DNA of 64,000 nt from Lachnospiraceae bacterium UBA7086 (GTDB lineage Bacteria > Bacillota > Clostridia > Lachnospirales > Lachnospiraceae). The notes beneath the pieces were generated by a model. It was given only the letters and a program-made list of their open reading frames with translations, did not search any database and had not been told where the DNA came from. A program made the translations under genes and the position numbers. Every line of letters begins with the position of its first letter. The first letter of the stretch is position 1. Location of the stretch: positions 46,009 to 110,008 of the forward strand of contig DKZA01000012.1 of assembly GCA_002492525.1 (NCBI GenBank), in the 5' to 3' direction. Shown in pieces: positions 32,159 to 40,699 of the stretch.

Positions 32159-32347
32159 TTAAAGAACACTGACTAATATAACTATAATAATCACAAAAAC
32201 AATATTAAATATCCATGTCCACTTATTCCCAAAATTCACTGTATAGCCAAATCCGCTCCGCGGTCTCTTGATAATTACTCTTTTATCTTCTCTGTTGAAA
32301 TATAGCCTTCCAGTTAACCAGCCATCTTCTCCATTGCTTGATTTCAT
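32159..32347 (-). CDS. DUF5808 small membrane protein
   Basis: A 62-aa protein: a short N-terminal domain with LYFNREDKRVIIKRPRSGFG, then YTVNFGNKWTW leading into one transmembrane helix (about residues 42-62). This matches the DUF5808 pattern of small proteins, often linked to membrane proteins of unknown role. AAAGGAGAACTTT precedes the ATG. It follows the gene for a 92-aa protein closely. Confidence 0.7.
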   Translation of the reverse strand: MKSSNGEDGWLTGRLYFNREDKRVIIKRPRSGFGYTVNFGNKWTWIFNIVFVIIIVILVSVL

Positions 32348-32364
32348 AAAGTTCTCCTTTACGC

Positions 32365-32643
32365 TCAACAGGTGCTGCCACAAATTCTACTTGATCTAAT
32401 CAGATTCTCCGCTTTTCCATAATCATTCTTATGAACAAATATTTTATATTCACACGAATAATCCTGATTGATTCCAAAGCTTCCCGTAAGGCTCCTTCCG
32501 CTTCCAACGCCTGATGCTCTCTGAAGGTTGGTCGTTTTTACAACATAGTCAATATGGTTATCACACAAAATATTTCGGATATCCGACTGACGCTTCATAT
32601 CCATTGTCACAATCAGTTCTCTTCGATTGAAAACAGTAATCAT
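32365..32643 (-). CDS. Conserved hypothetical (DUF2007-like signal protein)
   Basis: A 92-aa protein beginning MITVFNRRELIVTMDMKRQS with IRNILCDNHIDYVVKT and, after a Gly/Ser-rich loop, CEYKIFVHKNDYGKAENLI. The alpha/beta pattern resembles the DUF2007 putative signal-transducing family. No catalytic residues are evident. Its ATG overlaps the stop of the upstream GNAT gene (ATGA), so it is translationally coupled to it. Confidence 0.6.
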   Translation of the reverse strand: MITVFNRRELIVTMDMKRQSDIRNILCDNHIDYVVKTTNLQRASGVGSGRSLTGSFGINQDYSCEYKIFVHKNDYGKAENLIRSSRICGSTC

Positions 32644-33248
32644 AAATTATCTCCTCCATCCGCTATCGGAACTGCCATTGCCCGCATCTGCATATAAATC
32701 TTTTCTTGAAAGCCTTTTTGTTTTCCATGCTTTTCAGGAACACGTTTAAACTCTTCAAATCCAATATTTAGATAGCACTGAATAGCGCTATTATTTATAT
32801 CAGTAACATCAAGCACAAAGTTCTCATAACCTGTAAGCGACATACTTTCCCGAAGCATCTTTGCAGCAACACCCTGTTTTCGGTATTTTTTTCGTACAGC
32901 TACAAACTCTATATACCCTGTGGTGATCGGATAATCCAGTTTTCCTTCAAATTCTTCTTTCAAAACGAAAGCGCCGATAACTCCTTTGAAAAAACCAAAC
33001 TGTCTTTTCAAAGAGCTTTTATCGACTCTTGCGGCTCTGCCATTACAATCAGAAATCGCTGTTACTCCTGCAATATCGCCATTTATGTCTGCCACATAAA
33101 ATCTTTCTATGTTTAATCCCGCAGCGATAGCACCTGCCACCTTTTGCGTGTCTTTGCATAATACTGAAAAGTCTTTTTCAAATCCTTCTGCAATGCATAA
33201 GGCTACATTTGAGCGGTCTTTCTCTTCCGCCTTTCTTATATACATCAT
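32640..33248 (-). CDS. GNAT N-acetyltransferase
   Basis: A 202-aa GNAT with FVAVRKKYRKQGVAAKMLRES as the acetyl-CoA loop and DINNSAIQCYLNIGFEEF as the C-terminal motif. The start at 33248 has GGGAGGAAAA immediately upstream. It overlaps the downstream 92-aa gene by ATGA; the two may form an operon with the DUF5808 gene. Substrate unknown. Confidence 0.85.
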   Translation of the reverse strand: MMYIRKAEEKDRSNVALCIAEGFEKDFSVLCKDTQKVAGAIAAGLNIERFYVADINGDIAGVTAISDCNGRAARVDKSSLKRQFGFFKGVIGAFVLKEEFEGKLDYPITTGYIEFVAVRKKYRKQGVAAKMLRESMSLTGYENFVLDVTDINNSAIQCYLNIGFEEFKRVPEKHGKQKGFQEKIYMQMRAMAVPIADGGDNL

Positions 33249-33274
33249 TTTTCCTCCCATTTCAAATTTATCCC

Positions 33275-33856
33275 TTACGCAAACCCCATAGCTGCTTTAA
33301 CAACACTCATTTTCTCTGTTCCGACAAGATATTCCAATAGCGTAAATGCAACATCCGGTGCCGTCTGAGGACAATATGATGTGATAATATTATCCGTTTT
33401 GACAACAGGTTCATTAACGATTTCAACGCCATATTCCGCAAGCTGTTTCTGCCTGATGCCATTGTTCAGGTGATAGGTCGTCGCCCTTTTCCCTGTCAAA
33501 ATACCGCTGTGAGCAAGCACCAGGGCCGCAACACAAACTGTCGCTATCACCTTATGTTGACAATTGAATTGATTGATAAGACCAGATAATTTTTCAGAAA
33601 AAGCCTCTTCAAAAAATCCAAATTCCTCAAAACCGCCTGGAATTGCTAACGCATCATAATCTTCCACGCAAGCATCCTCTAATAATACATCAACCGTTAC
33701 AGGTACGCCAAAAGCACTTGTAACGGTCTTTTGAAATCCACAGGTGACTACCTCAACATCATAGTGATAATCATTTCTTGCCCAGCCCATAACATCAATA
33801 AATACGCTTGCTTCCATTGTCTCAAAACCTTTTGCCAGAAATAATAATATTTTCAT
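33275..33856 (-). CDS. DJ-1/PfpI family protein
   Basis: A 193-aa protein of the DJ-1/ThiJ/PfpI superfamily. Glu in FLAKGFETMEASV, the nucleophile cysteine in VIATVCVAALVLA and a downstream ATTYH histidine are in the expected positions. The branch resembles YajL/YDR533-like or transcription-regulator-type members; chaperone, glyoxalase or deglycase activities are reported for relatives and are not inferable here. It lies 1 nt upstream of the next gene's start region, so the two are cotranscribed. Confidence 0.85.
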   Translation of the reverse strand: MKILLFLAKGFETMEASVFIDVMGWARNDYHYDVEVVTCGFQKTVTSAFGVPVTVDVLLEDACVEDYDALAIPGGFEEFGFFEEAFSEKLSGLINQFNCQHKVIATVCVAALVLAHSGILTGKRATTYHLNNGIRQKQLAEYGVEIVNEPVVKTDNIITSYCPQTAPDVAFTLLEYLVGTEKMSVVKAAMGFA

Positions 33857-33857
33857 G

Positions 33858-34334
33858 CTACTTACCTTTTTTCTTTCTTCTTTTACCCGTTACCTGTTCC
33901 ACCACCAGTTTAAAAACTTTTGTCCGCGGCATTACCGCCTTATTAAACGGAAATTCCTCCTGATGGTAATGTTTCATCAAAATACATAGAGCCTCATACT
34001 TTTCATCATCAGAAAGTATCTCCATATGTCCCTTTCCGACCACACTGGCATATTCCATGGTACAGTTTCCCTGCTCCATTTCCGTTACCAATCTGTGTTC
34101 ACAATCCATTTCAAAACTGGCCCTGTTATCCCTCACCATCAGATCATATTTGGTTCCATCCATTGCTCCATGAAAGTACAGTTCAATTCTTTCTCCTTCT
34201 ACTTTCATTCCAAAATTCAATGGCAATATGTACGGATAACCGTCATTATTCAAAGCGATTCTACACACATCACATTTTTCCATGATAGAAACAATATCTT
34301 TAAATTCTTTGACTTCTCTGTCTAAACGGCGCAT
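33858..34334 (-). CDS. Pyridoxamine 5'-phosphate oxidase-like FMN protein (NimA type)
   Basis: A 158-aa split-barrel flavin-binding protein: MRRLDREVKEFKDIVSIM, then CRIALNNDGYPYILPLNFGM, LYFHGAMDGTKYDLM, and YASVVGKGHMEI. These are the blocks of the 5-nitroimidazole reductase/NimA-like branch. Related proteins reduce nitroimidazoles or bind F420/FMN; the real substrate is unknown. It ends with a basic KRRKKKGK tail. The ATG at 34334 has GGGGAGGTCAAAA. Confidence 0.85.
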   Translation of the reverse strand: MRRLDREVKEFKDIVSIMEKCDVCRIALNNDGYPYILPLNFGMKVEGERIELYFHGAMDGTKYDLMVRDNRASFEMDCEHRLVTEMEQGNCTMEYASVVGKGHMEILSDDEKYEALCILMKHYHQEEFPFNKAVMPRTKVFKLVVEQVTGKRRKKKGK

Positions 34335-34398
34335 TTTTGACCTCCCCTGCAATTAATACATGTCAGCATATCATATAGTCCATCCGTCTCCCCCAAAT

Positions 34399-35070
34399 CT
34401 ATTCTCCGCCATTTACTGTCTTTTGCAACAGCCTTGCAACGGCACCTTCTTTATAAAAATCCATAACGCTTAATTTCGTATTGGGAGACACATAAGAAAA
34501 ATCTGCATGATACAGAGATAACAGACTTACTATTCTCGTCAGATCTTCTTCCAATTCTCTTGTGAAAATCCTGTTATCGCTTTCACAATGCGTGCTGTAA
34601 TTATACGCCGGCAATATCTGCGCCGCCTGCAGACAAAATCTCCAGATTCCCGAACTGCCGTAGGAATCCAATGCATTGACATCCGCCCCAGATGCAATCA
34701 TCCTTTCCAGTACCCTGTAAGCTCTGTCTGCATCCTGTTTCGTTGAAAACACTCTGAATCCCATGATACTATCATTGGTATTCCATCTGCTGTTCATGAC
34801 GGCAGCGTTGATGGCATCATGAAGAACCGGCGCTCTCCAGGCATTACAACAGGAAGCATCTTCCATAAAATTCAAATCAGCACCCATATCCATCAGATAC
34901 TCTGCGATTTCAAAAGCACCTGTTTTCAAGGATACCTGCAAGGGAGACTGGCCGTCGTCCTTTTTGGGCGGCTGTTTGGCAACACAATTGACCAATTCCG
35001 GTTTCTGCTGAATGATCTGTTTGACTTGCTCTATATCCTTTTTCCGAATTGCCTGAAATAACTTCTTCAA
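34399..35070 (-). CDS. Ankyrin-repeat protein
   Basis: A 223-aa protein with recognisable ankyrin motifs: SPLQVSLKTGAFEIAEYLMD followed by MGADLNFM and ERMIASGADVNALDSYG. Start KKLFQAIRKKDIEQVKQIIQ is the usual N-cap repeat. Some four repeats can be seen. It is probably a cytosolic protein-binding module of unknown partner. GAGGGGGAGG precedes the start. It lies next to mgtE on the same strand. Confidence 0.75.
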   Translation of the reverse strand: MKKLFQAIRKKDIEQVKQIIQQKPELVNCVAKQPPKKDDGQSPLQVSLKTGAFEIAEYLMDMGADLNFMEDASCCNAWRAPVLHDAINAAVMNSRWNTNDSIMGFRVFSTKQDADRAYRVLERMIASGADVNALDSYGSSGIWRFCLQAAQILPAYNYSTHCESDNRIFTRELEEDLTRIVSLLSLYHADFSYVSPNTKLSVMDFYKEGAVARLLQKTVNGGE

Positions 35071-35088
35071 TATACGGTTCCTCCCCCT

Positions 35089-36498
35089 CTATATCCCCAA
35101 TACTAACTCTGCCACTCTGAAATAAATCAGCAGGGAAATGGCATCCACAATAGTGGTGATAAACGGGCTCGCCATTACCGCCGGATCCAGTCCAATCTTC
35201 TTAGCAAGCATCGGCAGGGTCGATCCCACCACCTTCGCCACAATAACAGCCATCAGCAGCGTCAGGCAGACCACCAGGGCCACCTGCATACTCACATGAT
35301 CAAAAATCATCAGTCTGGCAAAATTACAGACTGATAATGTGAGACCGCACAAAACCGCCGTGCGGATTTCCTTCCAGACTACCACAAGCCAGTCTCCAAA
35401 TTCAATTTCATCCAGTGAAATACCGCGAATGATAATGGCCGAAGCCTGTCCGCCTGCGTTGCCGCCTGTATCCATGAGCATTGGTATAAACGCCGTCAGC
35501 ACCACATATCTGCTCAGTTCGCTTTCAAAAGAGGTAATGATGCTGCCTGTAAAAGTGGCCGAGATCATCAACAGCAACAGCCAGGGAATCCTTTTCTTGT
35601 AGGCATCAAACACCGACATCTTAAGATAAGGCTTATCGGAAGGCATCAAAGCTGCCATCTTTTCGATATCCTCCGTGGTCTCTTCTTCCAGGATATCCAC
35701 CACGTCATCCATTGTGATGATGCCCACAAGCCGGTCTTCATTATCCACCACCGGCATGGCCGTAAATTCATACTTTCTAAACTGTCTTGCTACTTCCTCC
35801 TGATCCATCAGCGTGTGCAGGGATACTACGTTGCGATGCATCATATCCCCAATGACCGCATCCGAATCACTTATAAGAAGATAACGCAGCGCCACTGTTC
35901 CTACCAAAGTTCTTTTGTTATCTAATACATAACAAATATTGATTGTTTCACTGTCCAGACCCACCTTACGGATCCGCTCTATTGCCTCACCCACCGTCTG
36001 ATTTTCCTTTAAATCCACATACTCCACCGTCATAATACTGCCGGCGGAATCCTCCGGATAACGCATCAGATGATTGATGGCCTGGCGGGTGTCAGGACTT
36101 GTATTGGCGATCAGACGCTTCACCACATTGGCCGGCATCTCTTCCATCAATTCCTTGGCGTCATCAGACATCATGTTGTCAATGATACGGGCCGCATCCT
36201 TATCGGACAGAGAAGTGATAATGGACTGCTGACGGTCAATCTCCAGAAAGGAAAAAACATCCGCCGCCATATCTTTAGGCAGGATGCGGAAGATTTTAAT
36301 CACCTCTTCCTCCTCCATATCCTCCATATAATCGGCGATATCCGCATCGTTTAGTTCCTGGATAACCTGTCTGAGTCTGGTATACTGACCCTTGCCTAAC
36401 AGTTCCCGGATTTCTTCCATGCCAAAATCAGCATACTCATAATGTGTATTCTCATTTGTTTCTACTGTGACCTTTTTCTCTTCTCTGCTCTCGCCCAT
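35089..36498 (-). CDS. mgtE: Magnesium transporter MgtE
   Basis: A 469-aa Mg2+ channel/transporter. It has the N-terminal MgtE-N superhelical domain (to residue about 145), two CBS domains (about 150-275) that sense cytoplasmic Mg2+, and a five-helix pore domain beginning near 300 with GNAGGQASAIIIRGISL as the pore-side conserved motif. Acidic stretches MEDMEEEEVI fit Mg binding. The start at 36498 avoids a 14-residue leader; AAAGGCGG lies upstream. No M-box riboswitch was found, consistent with an upstream gene (yigZ) running into it. Confidence 0.95.
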   Translation of the reverse strand: MGESREEKKVTVETNENTHYEYADFGMEEIRELLGKGQYTRLRQVIQELNDADIADYMEDMEEEEVIKIFRILPKDMAADVFSFLEIDRQQSIITSLSDKDAARIIDNMMSDDAKELMEEMPANVVKRLIANTSPDTRQAINHLMRYPEDSAGSIMTVEYVDLKENQTVGEAIERIRKVGLDSETINICYVLDNKRTLVGTVALRYLLISDSDAVIGDMMHRNVVSLHTLMDQEEVARQFRKYEFTAMPVVDNEDRLVGIITMDDVVDILEEETTEDIEKMAALMPSDKPYLKMSVFDAYKKRIPWLLLLMISATFTGSIITSFESELSRYVVLTAFIPMLMDTGGNAGGQASAIIIRGISLDEIEFGDWLVVVWKEIRTAVLCGLTLSVCNFARLMIFDHVSMQVALVVCLTLLMAVIVAKVVGSTLPMLAKKIGLDPAVMASPFITTIVDAISLLIYFRVAELVLGI

Positions 36499-36558
36499 GG
36501 TATGCCGCCTTTCCGCACAGGTCACAAACCCTCCCGGCATACCGCCCTACAGGCCGTC

Positions 36559-37230
36559 TTACGATGTGCCGCCTGCGGAAGTTGTTCCTGCACTCTTATA
36601 ATATAGGGGATCCGAGACTGCCACCTGCGCCCTGCCGGCAGTGGCCTCTGTGATCTCATGTAGCAATTGTTCTCTCTCCTCAAAAGGAACCTTACATGTT
36701 ACAGATACCTGCTGTGTATAGGCACTATCCTCTATGGGAATCCCCCGCTGTCCCAGCAGATACTGTATCTTCCCGATACCATTATAATCCGTGTTAATCG
36801 TAAAAGTATGCCCATAACGCATCGTACACACTCTACTGGCCGCAATGCCGGCCTGGGCAGCCTGTGTGTAGGCTCTTACAAGCCCGCCGGTCCCAAGCAG
36901 AGTTCCGCCAAAATACCGGGTCACTACCAATATCAGATTCCGGATACCGGAACCTGTCAACACCTCCAGAATCGGTCTCCCCGCCGTACCCGAAGGCTCT
37001 CCGTCATCCGAAAACCGCATAATCTGTCCTTGTTCTCCCAAAATATAGGCATAACAGTGATGTCTTGCGTCCCAATATCGCTTTCTCACCGACTCAATAA
37101 AGGAGGCCGCCTCTTCTTCGGTAGATACCGCCTGCACCTGGGCAATAAAGCGGGATTTTTTCTCCTCAATCTCGCCCACGCCTCCATACTCTATAATCTT
37201 ATAGGATTCTAACCTATGACCGGATTCCAT
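36559..37230 (-). CDS. yigZ: YigZ/IMPACT family protein
   Basis: A 223-aa protein of the IMPACT/YigZ family. The N-terminal ferredoxin-like UPF0029 domain includes IEEKKSRFIAQVQAV and ARHHCYAYI, then DGEPSGTAGRPILEVL and VTRYFGGTLLGTGGLVRAY, the family signature. The C-terminal domain (residues 135-205) is an EF-G-V-like ferredoxin fold. Role unknown in bacteria; eukaryotic IMPACT regulates GCN2. It is upstream of mgtE in the same direction. Confidence 0.92.
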   Translation of the reverse strand: MESGHRLESYKIIEYGGVGEIEEKKSRFIAQVQAVSTEEEAASFIESVRKRYWDARHHCYAYILGEQGQIMRFSDDGEPSGTAGRPILEVLTGSGIRNLILVVTRYFGGTLLGTGGLVRAYTQAAQAGIAASRVCTMRYGHTFTINTDYNGIGKIQYLLGQRGIPIEDSAYTQQVSVTCKVPFEEREQLLHEITEATAGRAQVAVSDPLYYKSAGTTSAGGTS

Positions 37231-37501
37231 ATGTGTAAGTCTTCGTATCCTTTCATATATAAAGTGTCTACAATCTTTTCATAGTATAACATTTTCACAG
37301 AATCCGTACAAGCGGAATAAAAGTGTATAAAATCGTAAACAATTCTTAAGATAAAATGAAAAAACTTTCTTTATAAGGGAAATTTTGCTATAATGGACGC
37401 AGTGTTTATGGTTTCTCTTAACAGACGCAGACTCAGCAGTCTGCGTTACAAGATTACTGCTTTAAAAGTTTGATATCAGATCAGACTAAGGAGGCATTTT
37501 T
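37231..37501 (+). promoter_or_regulatory. Divergent region with PBP promoter
   Basis: A 271-bp AT-rich gap between yigZ and the PBP gene. An extended -10 TGCTATAAT (TATAAT at 37390-37395) points to the PBP, with a weak -35. An inverted repeat ACGCAGAC-N6-GTCTGCGT lies at about 37424-37445 in the leader. No gene recognised. Confidence 0.5.
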
Positions 37502-40225
37502 ATGAATTATGGTAAAAGAGGTGTCCGCAAGAAACAGCAGGCACTCAATTCTACAGGTAAAAAATGGGGAAAAAAGATCGGTTTTACTTTTATACAGATA
37601 CTCCTTTTTGCCATGATCGGTCTTGCCATTGTCGGTACAAGTGCAGGTATCGGCGTTTTCAAAGGAATCATCGCCACAGCACCGGACATCGGTAATATCG
37701 ACGTAACACCCACAGGATTTTCTACCTTTGTGTATGACATCGAAGGACATCAGACCGAAAAACTGGTAGCCCAGGATTCCAACCGTATCCCGGTCACCAT
37801 CGACATGGTGCCTCAGGATCTGCAAAACGCTTTTGTGGCAATCGAGGATTCCCGTTTCTATGATCACAACGGCATTGACATTAAAGGCATTATCCGTGCC
37901 GGCGTTGTAGGCATCCAGAACCGTCATTTCTCCGAAGGTGCCAGCACCATTACCCAACAGCTTTTAAAGAACAATGTCTTTACCGACTGGACCAGTGAGG
38001 ACTCCTTTGCTGATAAAGTTAAACGTAAGATTCAGGAACAGTATCTGGCTCTGGAACTTGAAAAGGTCATGGATAAGGATACCATCCTGATCAACTATAT
38101 GAACACCATCAATCTTGGACAGAATACCCTTGGTGTAGAAGCTGCTGCCAACCGCTATTTTGGTAAACACGTCAATGAACTGAACCTATCGGAATGTGCG
38201 GTCATTGCAGGAATCACGCAGAATCCGTCCCGCTTTAACCCGATTACCCACCCGGAAGATAATGCCAAACGCCGGAAGAAGGTATTGGAAAACATGCGGG
38301 ATCAAGGCTTTATTACCGCGGAAGAATGTGAAGAGGCACTGGCCGACGATGTATACTCCCGTATCCAGGTCGCCGATTCCGAAAATAATGAAGAGTCCTC
38401 TATCAATACATACTTTACCGATGCATTGATAGACGATGTCTTAGAGGATTTGATCGCGGCAGGCTACAATGAAACCCAGGCTTACACCCTGCTTTACAGC
38501 GGCGGGCTTAAGATTTACTCTACCCAGGATCCTAAGATTCAAAAGATTTGCGATGAGGCGTTTGCCGATGAGAGCAATTTCCCGGCCAACACCAAGTGGT
38601 ATCTGAATTACGAACTGACCATTGACAGAGCAAACGGCGACCGGGAGAACATCAGTACCGAGATGTTCCGCGCTTATTGGCGCGAAAACCGTTCCTCCAA
38701 ATATAATTTAATCTATGCTTCTCAGGAGGAAGCCTATCAGGATATTGAAGCCTACAAAGAGGCTACCATGTCCTCCGGTGACGAAGTATACGCAGAAAGA
38801 GTAAGCCTGACCCCTCAGCCTCAGGTCTCTCTGGTGGTAGAAGATCAGAGTACCGGTCATATTGTTGCCATGGTAGGCGGACGGGGCGCCAAATCTGCCA
38901 GTCGTACTTTGAACCGCGCCACCGACACTGTCAGACAGCCCGGCTCTACTTTTAAGGTAGTATCCACTTATGCACCGGCTTTGGACAGTGCTGGACTTAC
39001 GCTGGCAACAGTCATGAACGATGCGCCTTTCAACTACGCTACGGGCCGTCCTGTAGCCAACTGGTATGGTGAAACCTATCGGGGACTCTCCTCATTGAGA
39101 GATGGTATCCGAGACTCCATGAATATTGTAGCCGTCAAGACCCTGACACAGATTACACCCCAGCTGGGCTTTGATTATCTGAAGAGTTTTGGCTTTACCA
39201 CGATTGTTGACCGTATGGAAATCAATGGAGAGATTTACTCTGATATTCAGCAGACCACCGCTCTCGGCGGTCTCACCAAGGGTGTTACTAATGAAGAGTT
39301 AAATGCTGCCTATGCATGTATCGCCAATCACGGCACCTACATTAAACCGAAACTTTACACCAAAGTCCTGGATCACGATGACAATGTCATTTTAGACAAT
39401 ACCATGCCCCAGTCCAGACAGGTTATTAAGGAAACCACGGCTTTCCTTCTGACAGACGCTATGGTGGATGTGGTTACCAGCGGTACCGGTGGTTCTGTTA
39501 ACTTCGGCAACATGGCGATTGCCGGTAAAACAGGTACCACTTCCGATTACAACGATGTATGGTTTGCAGGCTATACGCCTTACTATACAGCAACTACCTG
39601 GGCTGGATTCGACAACAATGTAAAACTTTCCGGTGATGAGAAAAACCTGGCTAAGAAATTATGGCGCGCCGTTATGTCCAAGATCCATGAAGATTTACCC
39701 AGTGAATCATTCTCAGTCCCTTCCGGTATCGTGACTGCCACTGTATGTTCCCGCTCCGGTAAACTGCCAATTGCAGGACTGTGCGACGGCACACTGCGCA
39801 GCGAATATTTTGCGGAAGGCACAGTTCCTTCGGCCACCTGCGATGTACATTATGCCGGTCAGATCTGTCAGTACAGCGGCCTGCCTGCAACCGAGTTTTG
39901 TCCCTTCAAAGCTGAGGGCGTAGTAGAATTAACGCCGGTTGAAGATATCTCTCTACAAAGCGGTTCCGCTGTCGCATCACAGACAGTAAATCCAGACGGT
40001 ACCGTAACCGTACCCTCACAGACCAATCTGTGTCCGCACAATGCGGAATTCTTTGCAGATCCTAACTATGAGGCTGTGATAGCCATGCAGAGAATGGAGC
40101 TGGAACAACGCACACAACAGGCTCTCCTGGATGCGCAGCAAGCCGCCTTGGAAGCGCAGCAACAACAGGCTGCGGAACAACCCCAGCCGGAACAGCCACA
40201 ACCGGAACAACCCCCGGCTGAATAA
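37502..40225 (+). CDS. Class A penicillin-binding protein (PBP1-type)
   Basis: A 907-aa bifunctional peptidoglycan synthase. One N-terminal transmembrane helix (about residues 26-50) is followed by a GT51 glycosyltransferase domain with EDSRFYDHNGIDIKGI and EGASTITQQLLKN, then a transpeptidase domain with RQPGSTFKV (SxxK active serine), RDSMNIVAV (SxN) and AGKTGTTSDYNDVWF (KTG). The end has a PASTA-like or unusual cysteine-bearing segment (CSRSGKLPIAGLC ... EFCPF) and a Gln/Pro/Glu-rich tail of about 40 residues. It synthesises and crosslinks the cell wall and is a beta-lactam target. AAGGAGGCATTTTT precedes the start. Confidence 0.95.
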   Translation: MNYGKRGVRKKQQALNSTGKKWGKKIGFTFIQILLFAMIGLAIVGTSAGIGVFKGIIATAPDIGNIDVTPTGFSTFVYDIEGHQTEKLVAQDSNRIPVTIDMVPQDLQNAFVAIEDSRFYDHNGIDIKGIIRAGVVGIQNRHFSEGASTITQQLLKNNVFTDWTSEDSFADKVKRKIQEQYLALELEKVMDKDTILINYMNTINLGQNTLGVEAAANRYFGKHVNELNLSECAVIAGITQNPSRFNPITHPEDNAKRRKKVLENMRDQGFITAEECEEALADDVYSRIQVADSENNEESSINTYFTDALIDDVLEDLIAAGYNETQAYTLLYSGGLKIYSTQDPKIQKICDEAFADESNFPANTKWYLNYELTIDRANGDRENISTEMFRAYWRENRSSKYNLIYASQEEAYQDIEAYKEATMSSGDEVYAERVSLTPQPQVSLVVEDQSTGHIVAMVGGRGAKSASRTLNRATDTVRQPGSTFKVVSTYAPALDSAGLTLATVMNDAPFNYATGRPVANWYGETYRGLSSLRDGIRDSMNIVAVKTLTQITPQLGFDYLKSFGFTTIVDRMEINGEIYSDIQQTTALGGLTKGVTNEELNAAYACIANHGTYIKPKLYTKVLDHDDNVILDNTMPQSRQVIKETTAFLLTDAMVDVVTSGTGGSVNFGNMAIAGKTGTTSDYNDVWFAGYTPYYTATTWAGFDNNVKLSGDEKNLAKKLWRAVMSKIHEDLPSESFSVPSGIVTATVCSRSGKLPIAGLCDGTLRSEYFAEGTVPSATCDVHYAGQICQYSGLPATEFCPFKAEGVVELTPVEDISLQSGSAVASQTVNPDGTVTVPSQTNLCPHNAEFFADPNYEAVIAMQRMELEQRTQQALLDAQQAALEAQQQQAAEQPQPEQPQPEQPPAE

Positions 40226-40258
40226 AAGTTAATTCGCAAAGCAAATTAACTTTTCAAG

Positions 40259-40308
40259 ATCCGCTCCGCTGACTCGGATAGGCGTTTCTCAGATAAACGA
40301 AATATAAA
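40259..40308 (+). repeat. Dispersed short repeat, copy D (diverged)
   Basis: Contains GACTCGGATAGGCG and a second CAGATAAACGAAATATAAAA block, similar to copies A and B. It lies between the PBP stop and its terminator. Confidence 0.4.
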
Positions 40309-40337
40309 AAGAGTTTCCATATCGGAAACTCTTTTTA
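40306..40337 (+). terminator. Bidirectional terminator after the PBP gene
   Basis: AAAAAGAGTTTCC and GGAAACTCTTTTT form a perfect 13-bp stem with a 5-nt loop. Confidence 0.92.
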
Positions 40338-40361
40338 TACTTTACTCTTTATGACCCGGAA

Positions 40362-40640
40362 TCAAATTCCTTTAACGTCCCTGATTTTCTGCTCCAAGTC
40401 CGCTATCCCCTTCTTCGCGTTCGTAATGGCACGGCAGGCTTCCTCATATTCCTCTCCAGGCTCCGAAGCATGCTGTTCATAGTAAATCCTTCCAATCTCA
40501 ACGTAATTCTTCTTAATCACATCTTCACAGGTGTTAATCTGACTTTTCAGATTGGCAATCTCTGCAAGATCTTTGGCCTTATCAGATACTTCTTTCCCCT
40601 TCGCCGTGATAGTTTCTCCCAGTTTATCTAAAAAATCCAT
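40362..40640 (-). CDS. Small coiled-coil protein
   Basis: A 92-aa protein, almost entirely helical: LGETITAKGKEVSDKAKDLA then LKSQINTCEDVIKKNYVEIG and a second helix with ADLEQKIRDV. It looks like the leading region of YbjQ/zinc-ribbon type proteins, common in Lachnospiraceae, where it precedes a C-terminal zinc ribbon; here no ribbon is present. Function unknown. AGGAGGAAAG precedes the start. Confidence 0.6.
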   Translation of the reverse strand: MDFLDKLGETITAKGKEVSDKAKDLAEIANLKSQINTCEDVIKKNYVEIGRIYYEQHASEPGEEYEEACRAITNAKKGIADLEQKIRDVKGI

Positions 40641-40699
40641 ACCTTTCCTCCTGTTCTTGCTTTTCTATATTGTACACCATTCCTCCCGGTGTAGCAAGG

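Noticed and set aside
13105..34352. Chromosomal integron with attC sites
   Set aside because: The cassette-like gene content suggests it, but no integrase gene and no repeated attC-type structure with core sites were seen.
13105..34352. Prophage or integrative element
   Set aside because: No phage structural gene, integrase, relaxase or bordering direct repeat at tRNA genes was visible.
36499..36558. Magnesium riboswitch before mgtE
   Set aside because: The gap to yigZ is only about 60 nt, too short for an M-box.
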